Shown in pieces: positions 10,955 to 22,375 of a stretch of 64,000 bases of DNA. Made by a program: the position numbers and the translations under genes. The notes under the pieces were generated by a model. The model was not told the DNA's origin, ran no database searches, and saw only the letters and a list, made by a program, of their open reading frames with translations. Position 1 is the first letter of the stretch. Each line of letters starts with the position of its first letter. Source of the DNA: Aurelia coerulea (lineage: Eukaryota; Cnidaria; Scyphozoa; Semaeostomeae; Ulmaridae); contig CM076960.1 in NCBI GenBank assembly GCA_039566865.1, forward strand, positions 9,584,001-9,648,000. The letters run 5' to 3'.

Positions 10955-11575
10955 GGGCATTAGCCTACGCGTAGACCCATTGTTCCAAAAGAAGAAAGGG
11001 TCTACGAAACAAAGAGCAACCACGCGTTTCACAAACAGTGGCGTAACGCACGGTGGTTGGGGTTAGAGCAAATCCTAAGGGCCCCCAAGCTCTAGGGGCC
11101 CCGAAGGGGCCCCCAAAGAATTTTTGGTAAAGTAGTAAATACTATGCTTAGCTTCAGGGGAAGATTGTATTCTAAGAAAGAAAGGGGCCCCAAGATAATC
11201 AGCGAGCTCACACTTGATCAGGAAATTCTTATCGAACGAACGAAGATATTGCAAAAGCTTCATCTACCATAAAAAGTCTTGATGCAAGAGATTTTACCGA
11301 GGACCTAGATCTACGATCTACGATCTTTTGCTAATTCAGAGAAGCAATTGCAGAGAGAAACACCATTATCGATTTGATCAACTTGATACTCGCAAGTCGT
11401 GTCAGTTCATCGTTTCCCAAATTGTTTCATTTTCATTTTGTTTCTTTTAAGGAGGGTTGCCCTTCAGCAGAAGCTGGTTTTCAAGGGGCCCTCCGATAAA
11501 ACATTAATTACAATCTAAAGAAATACTCAAATTAAACTATAAAACCCTATTTACACGTTACTCTTTCTTTTTGTA

Positions 11576-11735
11576 GCAATTCCAGTTACTGTGGCTACAG
11601 CTGAGCGATCTTTTCCAAAGCTGAAACTAATAAGACGTATTTAAGATAGGATGCGTCAGGAAGGGCTTGATGATCTTGCAATTCTTTCTATTGAAAATGC
11701 AGAAGCAAAGTCAATTGACAAGGAATGACTGGTAG
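11576..11735 (+). pseudogene. hAT transposase C-terminal dimerisation domain, broken
   Basis: The frame begins after a pyrimidine-rich tract ending in TAG and reads IPVTVATAERSFPKLKLIRR, the conserved hAT dimerisation motif (A.AERsFS.LK.IK). It continues with GLDDLAILSIE after one internal TAA at 11641-11643, and stops at a TGA near 11728. The catalytic part upstream is missing. The domain normally lets hAT transposase oligomerise for cut-and-paste transposition. It is inactive here. Confidence 0.7.
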
Positions 11736-11958
11736 AATCATTTGCACGGATAAACGCACGTACGCAAGAGCATATAGGAATATAAGACCCTCGTACTAAC
11801 ATAGAATTTTCAGAGCAAGAGCAATAATTCGCTAAAAATTGTTTTTTTTCATACATAAAGAAACTGTGTAAATAACTACTGATTTGAGGCTTTTAGGGCT
11901 CTAACGTACCAAACTCACATCGTAATTATGATATAACCGACCAAAACCGTGTAATCAG

Positions 11959-12919
11959 CAGGGGCGCAAATGAAGGGGTGTTGGGGTGTGACACACCCCA
12001 ATAATTTCATAAGTCGGTCCCAGTCGTTTTTCTATAGTGATAGAGTCGGTCCCGATCCGGTTCTGAACTTGAACCTGGATTTTTTAGGAGGCCGATACTT
12101 GAAATGCAAAGATTGCTGTGTTAGCTGTCTTTTGTTTTTATCATAGAAACTATGTTTAGAGAAAAGAAATCATCGAGATTTTTCCTTTAAAACCGAAGAG
12201 AAAATGGCTGGGTATAAGTTGGGAAAGGGATGCCTTCTGAGCCAAAGTAAAGGATATTTCTTCGAAAGTTTTCTTCGTGCTCCGATTTATAGGATAACCG
12301 TAACAAAACTATCGATGTTTCCTCGCTGCTAATGGCAAGCATGATATTGGGAGAAGCATTCTAAACCTAAACCAAAGTAAAGGATGTTTCTTCGAAAATG
12401 TTCATCGTGCTCCACTTTATAGGATAACTGTCAAAAACCTATCAAGGCTTCCTCGCTGCTAATGGGAAGCATGATATTGGGAGATGCAGTCTACGCCAAA
12501 GTAAAGGGTGTGGTCCCAAAAAAATTTCTTTGGGGCTTCGCCCCTAGACCCCTGCCTTTCCATGCCTCCCTCTCCATTTACTCTGACGACGCAGCTAATT
12601 GATTCCATATGAGCAAGCTTGCATGCTTAAAAACGTGGCTATTCTATGAAGCTTTGACTGGATCATTCAGGACAGATGGCTAAGATGCTAGCCAGAGACA
12701 GCTTTGATGTCAAAACTGTTTGTTTAAAAACCGTTTCGATTGTTGGGAAAACATTATATCTGTTATAGTGTATTTTCGTTAAACTATGGCAGATAGGAAA
12801 ACTTTATTTTTTCATCCATTTGCAAAAACATTTACTTCGCGAAAATCCGTCCCGCGTGGAAGAAACTCGGTCCTTTGAACACACACCCCTTCAAAAAGAT
12901 TTGTATTTGTGCGCCCCTG
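11959..12919. mobile_element. Nested hAT-type MITE, 8-bp TSD
   Basis: Left end CAGGGGCGCAAAT and right end ATTTGTGCGCCCCTG are inverted. Both are flanked by GTAATCAG (11951-11958 and 12920-12927), a perfect 8-bp duplication. There is no transposase. Inside is a roughly two-fold tandem duplication at 12235-12510. It is inserted within the older hAT element at 11036-13086. Confidence 0.85.
12235..12510 (+). repeat. Tandem duplication of about 125 bp
   Basis: Two diverged copies, each starting CCAAAGTAAAGGATxTTTCTT and ending in a GCATGATATTGGGAGA motif, plus the start of a third copy. It lies inside the nested hAT-type MITE. Confidence 0.75.
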
Positions 12920-13762
12920 GTAATCAGACAAAAATATAATTATGAATGTCTTAAATTCCCTCATCAAACATTCTAACATCACTTTTACAAACATCTGCAA
13001 CATTCTTTGAAACTTTTTCGTACGCTAGAGGGGGCCCCAAGATGGCTAATTTACTAAGGGCCCCGAGCTGCTCCGTTACGCCACTGTTCACAAATCATTT
13101 GGAAAGGGGATTAGAACAATTAATTGGGCGGCCGAAAGCAAGCCTTTGCTCTTTGTTTCGTAGACCCGTTCCTCTTTTGGAATAATGTGTCTACGCGTAT
13201 GCTAAAGGGCATGGACGTCGTTGTGAAAGTAGTGAAGATCTCAAAGCACAGAATATCCTGTGCCCAAATGTAGAGAAGCGAACGAACGTGAGTGATAGTT
13301 AACACTGAAACTTAAACCTGCTTTGAAGGCAGTTTCTCTTTGAAGGCAGTTTCTCTTCTGGAAAAGTAGCATTTTTGTAAAGTTGCTGTGTCGTGCGTAA
13401 GCTGAGAAGAAAAGGGATTCCACCAAGGTTTAACATAGTCGCAAATAACAAAAAATGTGGCTGGAAGGGATTTGGAGAACAAATGGATCTAGTTCCCTGG
13501 TCTGTCTGCAGTGTCTTTGATGATATAAATGACTGTCCCTGGGCATAGGATAAATTGTATAGTGATGTTAAAGATGAGTTTATAAAAGAGAGAAAGGCTA
13601 AGATCGGATCCAACTCACATTTATGGATTACAACAGATATAAGGAAAGAAATAAACAAGAGTTACATAAAGAATATTCAACGTTGAACTTAGTTTTTACT
13701 TTTGAAAAGAATTATACCTTGAATTACTTCAAATCGTTCTTGAAATGACTTTTCTTTTACAG

Positions 13763-13847
13763 AATCGGTCCTTACATTGCATCCCACCACAAGCGTTTTT
13801 GTATCAAAGACGAGGAAAAGGACGCTTATTTTGGAGATGTGCCATGA
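13763..13847 (+). CDS. Unrecognised gene, terminal exon
   Basis: Follows a good acceptor (TTTCTTTTACAG). The first base completes an arginine codon with the upstream exon. It then reads 27 residues (ending KDAYFGDVP) to a TGA at 13845-13847. The three exons sum to a whole number of codons. No clear AATAAA was seen just downstream, so the 3' untranslated end is not defined. Confidence 0.55.
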
Positions 13848-14479
13848 CTTATCATTCTTACCACATTTTTAATATATTCGTTTAATCAGGACCATGCCCG
13901 TGCGCCTTTTATTCTTTTCAAAAGCAAAAAACTAAAATTTAAAGTTTACAGGTGCTTTGGAAAATCTCCATGATACAGATCATAGCTAGGCCCTTAGTCA
14001 AAACCTCTTGTTTTGGGTGCACTCTAAATTTTGACATGGCAAACTTGTATCTCCGGTGTTGAGTGTACAATGTTTAAATGCAAGTTATGTGCATCTAAGT
14101 TGAAGATTGATACATTTAGCTGTGAACTCGGAGAGTAATGATATCTTATCGTTTCGTTCCTATTTCCTATCAAAAGGGGGTTCTTTTTTCTAAGACACCC
14201 GGTAGAACAATACCATTTGGAGCGAAAAACTGCGTCTACCTCATGACAACATAAAACAGAAAATACGAACATAACACTAAACGTAACTACTAGGGAGAAA
14301 AGGATAGTTTATAAAACCACACGTAACTGCTACGAAAAAAAGAAACATTTACTTTAAAGGGGACATAAAAAATATGATACAGTTTACATTTTACTATACT
14401 TTCTAATTACAAATAAGTAGGTTAGGCACAAGAATTAGGGATATTTAATGAAAAGAACCATGATATTATACGAAGCGTT
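13848..14479. other. Downstream flank, nothing recognised
   Basis: Probable 3' untranslated or intergenic sequence after the host gene's stop. No repeat or frame is convincing. Confidence 0.4.
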
Positions 14480-15390
14480 CTGTTCTTGAAAATTTACAAG
14501 ATAGTAGATTTTAGGATGACGTTATTTACTTCAAATGGCAACTTTTTGTCGCCGTACAAAATAATCTGTAAAAAGAACAGGATTTGGAACGTCAATAATT
14601 TCATATGAGCGCAGCACCGGCAGGACACCAGCGAGGAGGTCACGCCTTTGTTCTTCAAAAGAATGGCACAACAATATTTAGTGCTCCGTATTCTCAGGAC
14701 CGTCGTTGATTGGACACATCGTGTTGATTGTGTCACTAAAATTATGATTGAATTTGTGAAAATTTAGTTTGCTCAACCCTACCCTAAGTTGAGTTAATAA
14801 AGAAAGCCCTCGTGGATCATAAATACCGAAAACAGGGTTAGAAGGTGGTCTATAAGCGAAAGCAGTCTGTTCTTGAATATACTGATGAAAGAGGGTTCTC
14901 TGATTTCAGGGTCAAGTTTACTCTATTCATGCAAACTGTTTGGGAAAAAGTTTGACTTTTTTTCAGTTCTTGCCCTAATTTGTCCAATTACGGGTTGATT
15001 GCGAAAAGCATAATTAGACTGATTCAGTTGTGGAATAGGATCTCTTGTATAATCTGGCATCAGGTTGTTAATGATTGGATCATATAAAGTCGTCTGCTCC
15101 ATCTTCTAGGGTACAGGGATTCCCATCCTAGCTCTTGATACAGCTTTTCATGAGAGGTACCTCTCCATGTACCTGCTACTGCTAATGCTGCATAATTTTG
15201 CACCGATTCGAGCTTTTGCATCAGGATATTACCACGGCTATTTAGACTGATCTCCTTGCATGGAATGTGCTAAATCGCATCACCATAGTCTAAGTGGGGT
15301 CTAGCATAAATTTTGTAAAGTACATTCAAGATCTCCCTAGGAAGTTACTTTGCATTATATTCCTTACATTATAGTCCCATTACACATTAT
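14480..15390 (-). pseudogene. LINE reverse transcriptase C-terminal half, degenerate
   Basis: Read on the minus strand, pieces in shifting frames match the LINE copies at 34801-36663 and 38661-40696. Around 15290-15320 there is an ARPHLDYGDAI segment (usual form VRPHLDYGDIIY). At about 14620-14720 there is a cysteine/histidine segment with GPENTEHYLLLCHSFEEQRR, the usual zinc-finger-like end. Several stops and shifts are present. It is a 5'-truncated dead jockey-group copy. Confidence 0.6.
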
Positions 15391-16614
15391 AGTCCTTACA
15401 TTATAGTCCTTACAAAAATTCAGGGTCAGAGTTTCTTTTAAAGTGGTTCCTTAAACGTAGGACTGAAACCGCATAGCTGTCCACGTTTTCTGGCAGATAC
15501 TACTGCAGTACAAGCATTTTTTTTATAGCAAACTGCCCATAAGAACTCAACTCTCAGATTGCCAAAAAATTGAGAAACTCCAGGACTGGGAAAATATAAT
15601 TTATGAAACTATTCATTTTGATAAAGGAAGTCCTTCACATATTTGTACTTTGTTTTCACTTGTTTTCTGTATCATATTACTTGGAAGGTACTCGAGTAAT
15701 GTCTAGACATTGGAAATGCTTCAAAAACATTGTTTGAAATGTTCAACGGGGGCATAGGTAGTGAACAAACAGATTGTTATGAAACCTCTATAGAACTTGT
15801 AAGAAACTCTGAGCACTGAAAATCTGATAATTTTAAGAAAGTTTCAGTACTGGGCCAAATTCTTAGTTTCTTCTAACAAAATACGTGCAGTCGTTTAGAC
15901 CCTGGCCTCATTTTCCCAGGTGCATTAGCCAAGGATCTTTCATATGAATATTTTAAAGAGAAACTTTATAAAAACTCAGCTCTAAGATTAGTACAAAAGG
16001 AAGACATACTTGCTTCCTGTATCATGTTACTTGGAAGGTACTCTGTATTTCTGCCAAGGGGAAAGTCCGCAACATAGACATGGGCAAGCAAAGCTCAGTC
16101 AGTAAGTAATAGGGTTTAATGGTTTGTATACTTCTTTTTTGTTTATTGCCATATAGTCAGTACCAAATAAATTTTTTACTAAATGTATGCAACACCCTTT
16201 ATTGAAGGAAATACTAGACTGAACCCTTCCTTAGCTTGTAAACAACAGTTGCAGTGTGGTGTAGACATGCACTGGCCTTAAGGCCTATAGCCTGGTCTAT
16301 AGTTGTCATTCGACCGTTGTGGTGTGGCCTAAGCAATGGCTAGGCCCTAAGCATTGTTGAGATCATTGTTCTTGCATCTAAAGAAATGAATTATCCCGTT
16401 TGAACGCAATATTTCCGAAACATGACGATAAGACATTCTTCATCCTCATTTTGTTACAAACAAAGGAATGGAGTTTCGTGATGAGGCATGGTCTTGATTT
16501 TCTGAAAATCTTTGTTGAACTGGTGGTATTTTGGGCCTTTTGTTTTTATCAAAATGGCAAATAACTATCTAGCAAGGTACGGTGGCACAGATAGTCTCAT
16601 CGTCAAGAAATTAT
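15391..16614. other. Intergenic with a diverged duplication
   Basis: Sequence around 15678 and 16028 shares TTACTTGGAAGGTACTC and neighbouring bases, suggesting an old duplication of a few hundred bp. No gene is supported. Confidence 0.35.
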
Positions 16615-16870
16615 ACCGGGTGAGTCAATAAAAAGAATCCCTGTTTGAAAAATCACTATTCCCTGAGTATCAAGATGATGATATTGGGAAACATACCATT
16701 TAACAGCAGACATGTTCAAATGGACCTCAAAATTTACCTGACTGAAATCACTCCATTCTGAAATTATGAGGGATGTTCTCCAGAAAGCCCTTTCGTGAAA
16801 TCTTCAAAGCAGGCTCAAAACAACGACCAACATTTCCGGAGCTTTCTGCTTTATCCCAATGAGCTCAACA
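16615..16870. mobile_element. Long TIR, left arm (CCGGGTGAGTCAA family)
   Basis: Starts CCGGGTGAGTCAATAAAAAG after a TA. About 220-250 bp match, in inverted orientation and with moderate divergence, the sequence ending at 30102; for example ATGTTCAAAT and AATTTTACCTGxCTGAAATC occur in both. The terminus is shared with the palindromic MITE at 3186. It is either a solo end or the left end of a transposon now split by the LINE and the Ngaro element. Confidence 0.6.
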
Positions 16871-16957
16871 CATTCTGACTTGTTTATTGCGTGGAGATCA
16901 GACGTGTTATTTCGAAGCTGTAAAGTGAAGATTATTCTGTCGTTGTACGGTTAGATA

Positions 16958-18586
16958 ATGGCAACTCAAGACGCCCATGCGATCGTTAAAGCTTTGGAGG
17001 ACTGCAGAAAAAGAAATAAAGGTCAATACATCGACAACGTGTGCTCATTTTGTAAGAAAGAATTCGATTGGGATCGGCCTAAGACAGTGGCGGCCATCGA
17101 AGCTGCGAAGGAGACTGGCATCGTAAGGCAAGTAAACAATTCCGATAAAGGTTTGCGTATTGTTGAAGCCTGCAATGAATCCACATCCCTGACCCCCGAT
17201 GAAAGAATCGAATCATCATCCCCAAGCAAAAAAATTGGTGAAGTTGACGAAAAAGAAGATCTTGTTGACTTCAAAAAATTTATTCATTCTGAGCTGTTGT
17301 CCATTAAAGCCCATGTTCTTAATCAGTCATTGTCAGAATCTAGCAACAGTGGATCAAATAATTTCAATTATGAAAAAATGTTCATCAAAAGCTTGGAAGA
17401 CAGAATCATGTCCCTAGAAAAACAACTGCACCACAAGCAGAGAATTATTGATAAATTATTGGAACAGCCAAGCAGAATCGTCGAAACAACCCCGCCCCCC
17501 ACCATTCCCGCCACCCATGGTCACGCTGGAGGCGCTGAGAAAAAATCATCCACTTTGGAGGAGAAAAATAAGCCGCAACAAACAAGCCAAAAAAGTATGA
17601 GCATGACTCCCCTGAGTACTGAATCAAACTTAAAAGGAAAAGGGAATAACAAAGTAACAGCAGCCAGTGCCTATTCAATTCCTGCCACACCTATTGTCTA
17701 CGAATCTATAGAGATTGAAAGACCTGTTGTTCAAACGGAGGCAAAGGGAGTAAACAGACGTTCAAGGAGAATTAATAAACAAAAACAAAACGCTGAACCG
17801 AAGATCAACCAACAACAAGATACAAATCAAGCACAAAATTCTGAAATTATTCAAGTACCAGAAACTGCGCAGGCAATTAATACCCCTCCTGTGGTTATAG
17901 AAGACGGCAAACAAAAAACTGCGCAGGCAAGTAATATCCCTCCTGTGGTTATAGAAGATGGCAAACAAAATTTTCCCAATAATATTATTTCAACGAAGCA
18001 AGTTGCCACCAATGGGCCTCCCAATAATAATAATTCTTCCAATTCTGGCATCAATGCTGCCCCTGAACCTACACATTTGGCTAAAAAACGATTAACAACT
18101 GAGATTCTAGGAGATTCAATGGTGAAAGGAATCCAAGGCTTCAAAATGAAGGAAGCAGTGTTACACAAGGAGAACGTATTTGTGCGATCATTCCCTGGAG
18201 CAAATATTGATGCCATGAACAGTTACGTCTGCCCTACCATGGAAAAATCCCCTAGCAGAATCGTACTACATTGCGGTACGAATGATTTGCACACTAAACA
18301 ATCCCCCTGGACTATAGCCGAAGATATCATTGAACTCGCTAAGGCAATGGAAAACAAAGACACTGAAGTGCTGGTCTCAAGTATTGTTCAAAGGAGAGAC
18401 AAGTTTAATGGTAAAGCACTAGAGGTAAACAAGGCCCTGGAAAGAGAATGCGAGCGTTTGCGGCTGGGATTTATCGACAACTCAAATATTGACCCAGAAT
18501 TACATTTAAATGGAAGCGGACTGCACCTCAATATGGAAGGAACAATCATACTAGCGAACAATTTTATCAGGGCAATGGGTTACTGA
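16958..18586 (+). CDS. LINE ORF1 with SGNH esterase domain
   Basis: Encodes 542 residues. The N-terminal part has a CSFC pair and mostly charged sequence. A coiled-coil segment lies around residues 145-170 (SLEKQLHHKQRIIDKLLEQ). A low-complexity Q/N/P-rich linker contains an 18-residue direct repeat (PPVVIEDGKQ occurs twice near 17900-17970). A C-terminal SGNH-hydrolase-like domain of about 160 residues carries GDSMV (about residue 386), HCGTND (about 438) and GLHLN (about 521), matching blocks I, III and V with the catalytic Ser and His. CR1/L2 ORF1 proteins of this type bind nucleic acid and have esterase domains of unclear role. The frame is intact. The start was chosen as the first ATG after the leader, with a plausible context (GATAATGG). 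Confidence 0.85.
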   Translation: MATQDAHAIVKALEDCRKRNKGQYIDNVCSFCKKEFDWDRPKTVAAIEAAKETGIVRQVNNSDKGLRIVEACNESTSLTPDERIESSSPSKKIGEVDEKEDLVDFKKFIHSELLSIKAHVLNQSLSESSNSGSNNFNYEKMFIKSLEDRIMSLEKQLHHKQRIIDKLLEQPSRIVETTPPPTIPATHGHAGGAEKKSSTLEEKNKPQQTSQKSMSMTPLSTESNLKGKGNNKVTAASAYSIPATPIVYESIEIERPVVQTEAKGVNRRSRRINKQKQNAEPKINQQQDTNQAQNSEIIQVPETAQAINTPPVVIEDGKQKTAQASNIPPVVIEDGKQNFPNNIISTKQVATNGPPNNNNSSNSGINAAPEPTHLAKKRLTTEILGDSMVKGIQGFKMKEAVLHKENVFVRSFPGANIDAMNSYVCPTMEKSPSRIVLHCGTNDLHTKQSPWTIAEDIIELAKAMENKDTEVLVSSIVQRRDKFNGKALEVNKALERECERLRLGFIDNSNIDPELHLNGSGLHLNMEGTIILANNFIRAMGY

Positions 18587-18656
18587 CTAAATAATGAGGG
18601 TTATGATTTTAAAGGACAACCTACCCCTCCCCCTTATGAGTTACCACCTCTAGAAC

Positions 18657-21631
18657 ATGATTCCATTTTTAGAGCAGCCTTTAGCTTTAGAGACGGAAGA
18701 CATGGATGGAAAATCTGTGCTTGGGAAATTAAGAGCAAATAATGTAGGACGCCTGATAATGGGATACGTCAATATCAACTCAATAAGAAACAAATTTGAA
18801 GGTTTGGTGGAAATCGTTAGCAGTAATATCGACATTTTCATGATAGCGGAAACAAAACTTGATTCTTCGTTTCCTGAGGAGCAATTTTCCATCCATGGCT
18901 TCTGTAAACCCTTTCGATTGGATAGAAACAGTAACGGCGGTGGTCTTTTGGTCTATGTCAGAGATGATATTCCTTCATTCCAGCTAAATCTTTCTGCTTT
19001 AAAGATGACATAGAATGCATTTGCTTTGAAATAAATCTTCGTAAAAAGAAATGGGCCCTATTTTGCATATATCGACCACCGACACAAAACCAGTCTTATT
19101 TCTTTGATGAGCTAGGCAAAGCGATAGACCATTATAGCAAAAAATATGAAAATTTTATGTTTGTTGGTGACTTTAATGCAGTTGAAACGGATCAGGAGAT
19201 AAATGACTTTATGAATCTCTTCGACCTTAAGAACCTCGTTAGAGAGCCTACGTGTTTTAAGTCCAGTAACCCTAGGTGCATTGATTTGATGTTGACAAAT
19301 AGAGGGAGGAACTTTCAGCAAACAACGGCTGTTGAAACTGGATTATCAGATTTTCACAAAATGATCGTTACAGTTTTGAAAGCTTCCTTTGACAAGCAAA
19401 AACCAAACGTCGTTAACTACAGAGACTATAGAAACTTTCGAGAAGAAGTATTTCGACAGGATCTTCAAACGAAACTTGCTGACCTTGATGTGCGAAGCTT
19501 GACTTACACATCTTTTCAGGGTGCCTTTGGACATGTCTTAGATAAGCATGCACCAATGAAAAAGAGATATATTCGTGCTAATGACAGTCCATTCATGAAC
19601 CGAACTCTTCACAAGGCGTTTATGCTACGCACAAGACTAAAGAATAAATATAATAAGAATAGAACAGCTGATAACTGGGATGCTTTCCGTAGACAGCGTA
19701 ATCTTTGCGTTAAAATTTCCCGTAAAGCAAAACGAGATTTTTATAACCAACTTGACATCTCAGCAGTTACAGACAACAAAAAATTTTGGAAAACAGTCAA
19801 ACCTTTTATTTCGGATAAGAGCTCATCAAAATCACGAATAACGTTGCTTGAAGAAGGAAAAATTGTGTCGAACGAGTCTGATGTAGCTGAAACGTTTAAT
19901 AACTTTTTTGTCACAATCACCGATTCTCTTGGAATTGTCGAAAATGAAAATATTATTCTTGATTCTAAAGATGTTAGTGATCCTATCGATCAAATATTGT
20001 TTAAATTTTCGAGGCACCCAAGTATTCAAAAAATTCGTTCCCTCAATGAGACCATTGGTTCTTTCTCATTTGAAAAGGTTTCAATTGAAAATATCAAAAA
20101 TGGAATTAGTGAACTAAACCCCTCTAAAGCAACCACTTTCAAGAGTATCCCTCCAAAATTGTTAAAATCTGAGTCAGAACTAGTTTCTACACCTTTGCAA
20201 ATCATATTCAATAACTCAGTACAACATTCTTCCTTTCCGGATGAATTGAAATTAGCCGATGTATCTTCTCTCTTTAAAAAGGAGGTCAAAACCTTCAAGG
20301 GTAATTACAGACCCATTAGTGTTCTCCCTACTGTGTCAAAGGTATTTGAAAGGCTTATGGGTGCTCAAATTTCTGCACATATGTCTCAGTATTTATCATC
20401 TCTGCTTTGTGGTTTTTGCAAGGGCTACAATGCTCAACATGCATTGATGCGGGCAATCGAAAAGTGGAGAACATGCCTCGACAATGGCGGGAAAGTTGGA
20501 GCTATCTTCATGGACCTTTCAAAGGCCTTTGACTGTATTCGACATGACTTACTGATTGCTAAGTTACATGCATATGGCTTTAGCCGTGAAGCTTTATTGC
20601 TTGTCCACAGTTATCTGGAAAATCGGCAACAAAGAGTAAAAATCAATGGAGCTTTCAGTAACTATAAACATATTCAGCTTGGTGTTCCCCAAGGATCTGT
20701 CCTTGGACCTCTCTTTTTCAATATCTACGTCAATGACCTTCTGTTATCGATTCAAGAGACAGATATATGTAACTATGCCGATGATACAACCATTTATACG
20801 TGCGATGTGGGTCTCGAAAATGTAATCTCCAGGTTAGAAAATGACTCTAAAATTATAATCGAATGGTTCGCAAACAATTACATGAAACTTAACGAAGGTA
20901 AATGCCACTTTATGATTTTTGGTGAAAAAACAGATCAAGATGTCGGCATAAATATTGGCAACTGTACCGTCAATAATTCACAAGAGGAGAAACTTTTAGG
21001 GGTTTTGATTGATGCAAATCTCAGTTTTGAAAAGCATGTAAACAATATTTGTAAAAAGGCTGGTAACAAACTATTTGCTTTGTCACGCATGTCCGCATAT
21101 CTAGGAACTGACAAATTAAAACTTTTGATGAGAGCATTTGTAACTAGCCAGTTCCAATACTGTCCTTTGGTATGGATGTTCCATAGCAGAAAGATGAATA
21201 ACAAAATCAATAGGCTGCATGAGAGAGCCTTACGAATTGCGTATAAAGACTATACTTCCAGCTTTGAAACCTTATTAGAAAAAGATAAATCTGTAACAAT
21301 ACATCAGAAAAATGTACAATTGCTAATGACTGAAATGTTCAAAACTACTAATAATTTAAACCCCAGTTTTATGGACGAAATTTTCCTGCAAAGAAGTCTC
21401 ACATATAATTTGAGAAATACCAATACATTCTTACTTCCTATGGTACATACAGTTAATCATGGTACTGAAACAATCCGATACAGAGGGCTGCGTATTTGGC
21501 ACTCTCTTCCTCAGGAAATTAAGGATTCAAATTCTGTGCATCAATTTAAGAATAAAATCAAACATTGGACCAATGAAGGCTGCGACTGCAGACTTTGCAG
21601 GCAGTACATTCCTCAACTCGGCTTTCTATGA
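18657..21631 (+). pseudogene. LINE ORF2: AP endonuclease and reverse transcriptase, one frameshift
   Basis: The start ATG at 18657 follows ORF1 by 70 bp. The endonuclease part shows NINSIRNK, AETKLD, YRPP, GDFNAVE and SDFHK. It shifts frame near 19003, where one T appears to be missing in GCTTTAAAG, giving a premature TAG at 19011-19013. From about 19015 the second frame is open to 21631. Reverse transcriptase motifs are MDLSKAFDC (about 20510), GVPQGSVLGP (about 20685) and NYADDTT (about 20772). The C-terminus ends in a cysteine motif CDCRLCRQ. The protein nicks target DNA and copies the LINE RNA at the break. Apart from the single shift it looks intact, so a recently active copy or a sequencing slip is possible. 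Confidence 0.85.
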
Positions 21632-21727
21632 TTTTACACCTTTTTTAATATAAACTTTGTAATTTGATTTGAACATTGTAATTTGATTGACTAGTTTTAC
21701 TTGTATATATATATATATATATATGTT

Positions 21728-21967
21728 TTAACAGCCTTGCACCAATTGCGCTGCCGTCTCAACTTGCCGGTCTGCAGATGAAAACATAAACTACAACTGG
21801 CTTGGCGCTCATGGGGTCGTATGTTAGATAAGGACCATGATACAAGTAGGCAGGGAATTAGGCCCCCCTTTGGACTAAAAAAAGGAATACAATAGGGCTT
21901 AGGTAAGAGAAAAAATACAGTCGAGAGAAATGGCCATGGTAGCCTAAGGTGCCATGGCCCTTACGCC
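21728..21967 (-). repeat. Ngaro terminal repeat B2
   Basis: About 240 bp beginning TTAACAGCCTTGC and ending CATGGCCCTTACGCC, nearly identical to B1 at 24544-24783. It is the outer 3' end of the element, in direct contact with the CR1 LINE tail. Confidence 0.9.
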
Positions 21968-22375
21968 TTAGGGGACATACGACCCATTACTAAAGTTCAT
22001 AAGATGCCTTTAACTTCGTTAAGTTCATCCTTCTTTTTCCAGTGATTGCGGCTATGAATTCCTTCAAAAGGTCTTGAGTGCTAACCCCTTTCCATAAACA
22101 CTGGGCACCAATCTTGTCCTGGGATTGCTTTGGTAAGTGAAATTATCCCTGGATCCTGAGAACCAAACCCCAGTCTTTGTCAGTGTGTCAGCCAGATGAC
22201 TCGTGAAAACAACAACAAGATCTGAAAAGACAACGATTAAGGTGGGGGGGGGGGGGTGGGGCGTGCTTATACCATTACTGAATACCCTGGACTTGCATAT
22301 AACGGATACCATTACTGAATCAGTGTGTGAGCACTAATAAATGGCTGATATATTTGCCACTGGTAATATGACAAT

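Larger units (their letters stand above)
11036..13086 (+). mobile_element. hAT transposon, degenerate, 8-bp TSD
   Basis: Termini are CAGTGGCGTAACG on the left and its complement (CGTTACGCCACTG) on the right. Both sides are flanked by TTCACAAA (11028-11035 and 13087-13094), a perfect 8-bp target duplication as hAT enzymes make. G/C-rich subterminal stretches (GGGGCCCC) are present at both ends. The only coding trace is a transposase dimerisation-domain remnant at 11576-11735. A second element is nested at 11959-12919. It sits between the arms of a hairpin element inside the host intron. Confidence 0.85.
10955..13210. mobile_element. Hairpin element split by a hAT insertion
   Basis: About 70 bp at 10955-11025 (including CTACGCGTAGACCC and GGGTCTACGAAACAAAGAG) is repeated inverted at 13143-13210. 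Without the hAT element between the arms they would form one compact hairpin of about 200 bp. The outer boundary and target duplication are not clear. Confidence 0.6.
16871..21727 (+). mobile_element. CR1-group LINE, near full length
   Basis: Contains a short 5' leader, ORF1 (16958-18586), ORF2 (18657-21631, one frameshift) and a 3' tail ending in a TATATATATG microsatellite, as CR1/L2 elements do instead of poly(A). The 5' boundary is estimated from where similarity to the flanking TIR ends. The 3' end directly abuts the outer edge of the Ngaro element. No target duplication was identified. Confidence 0.8.
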
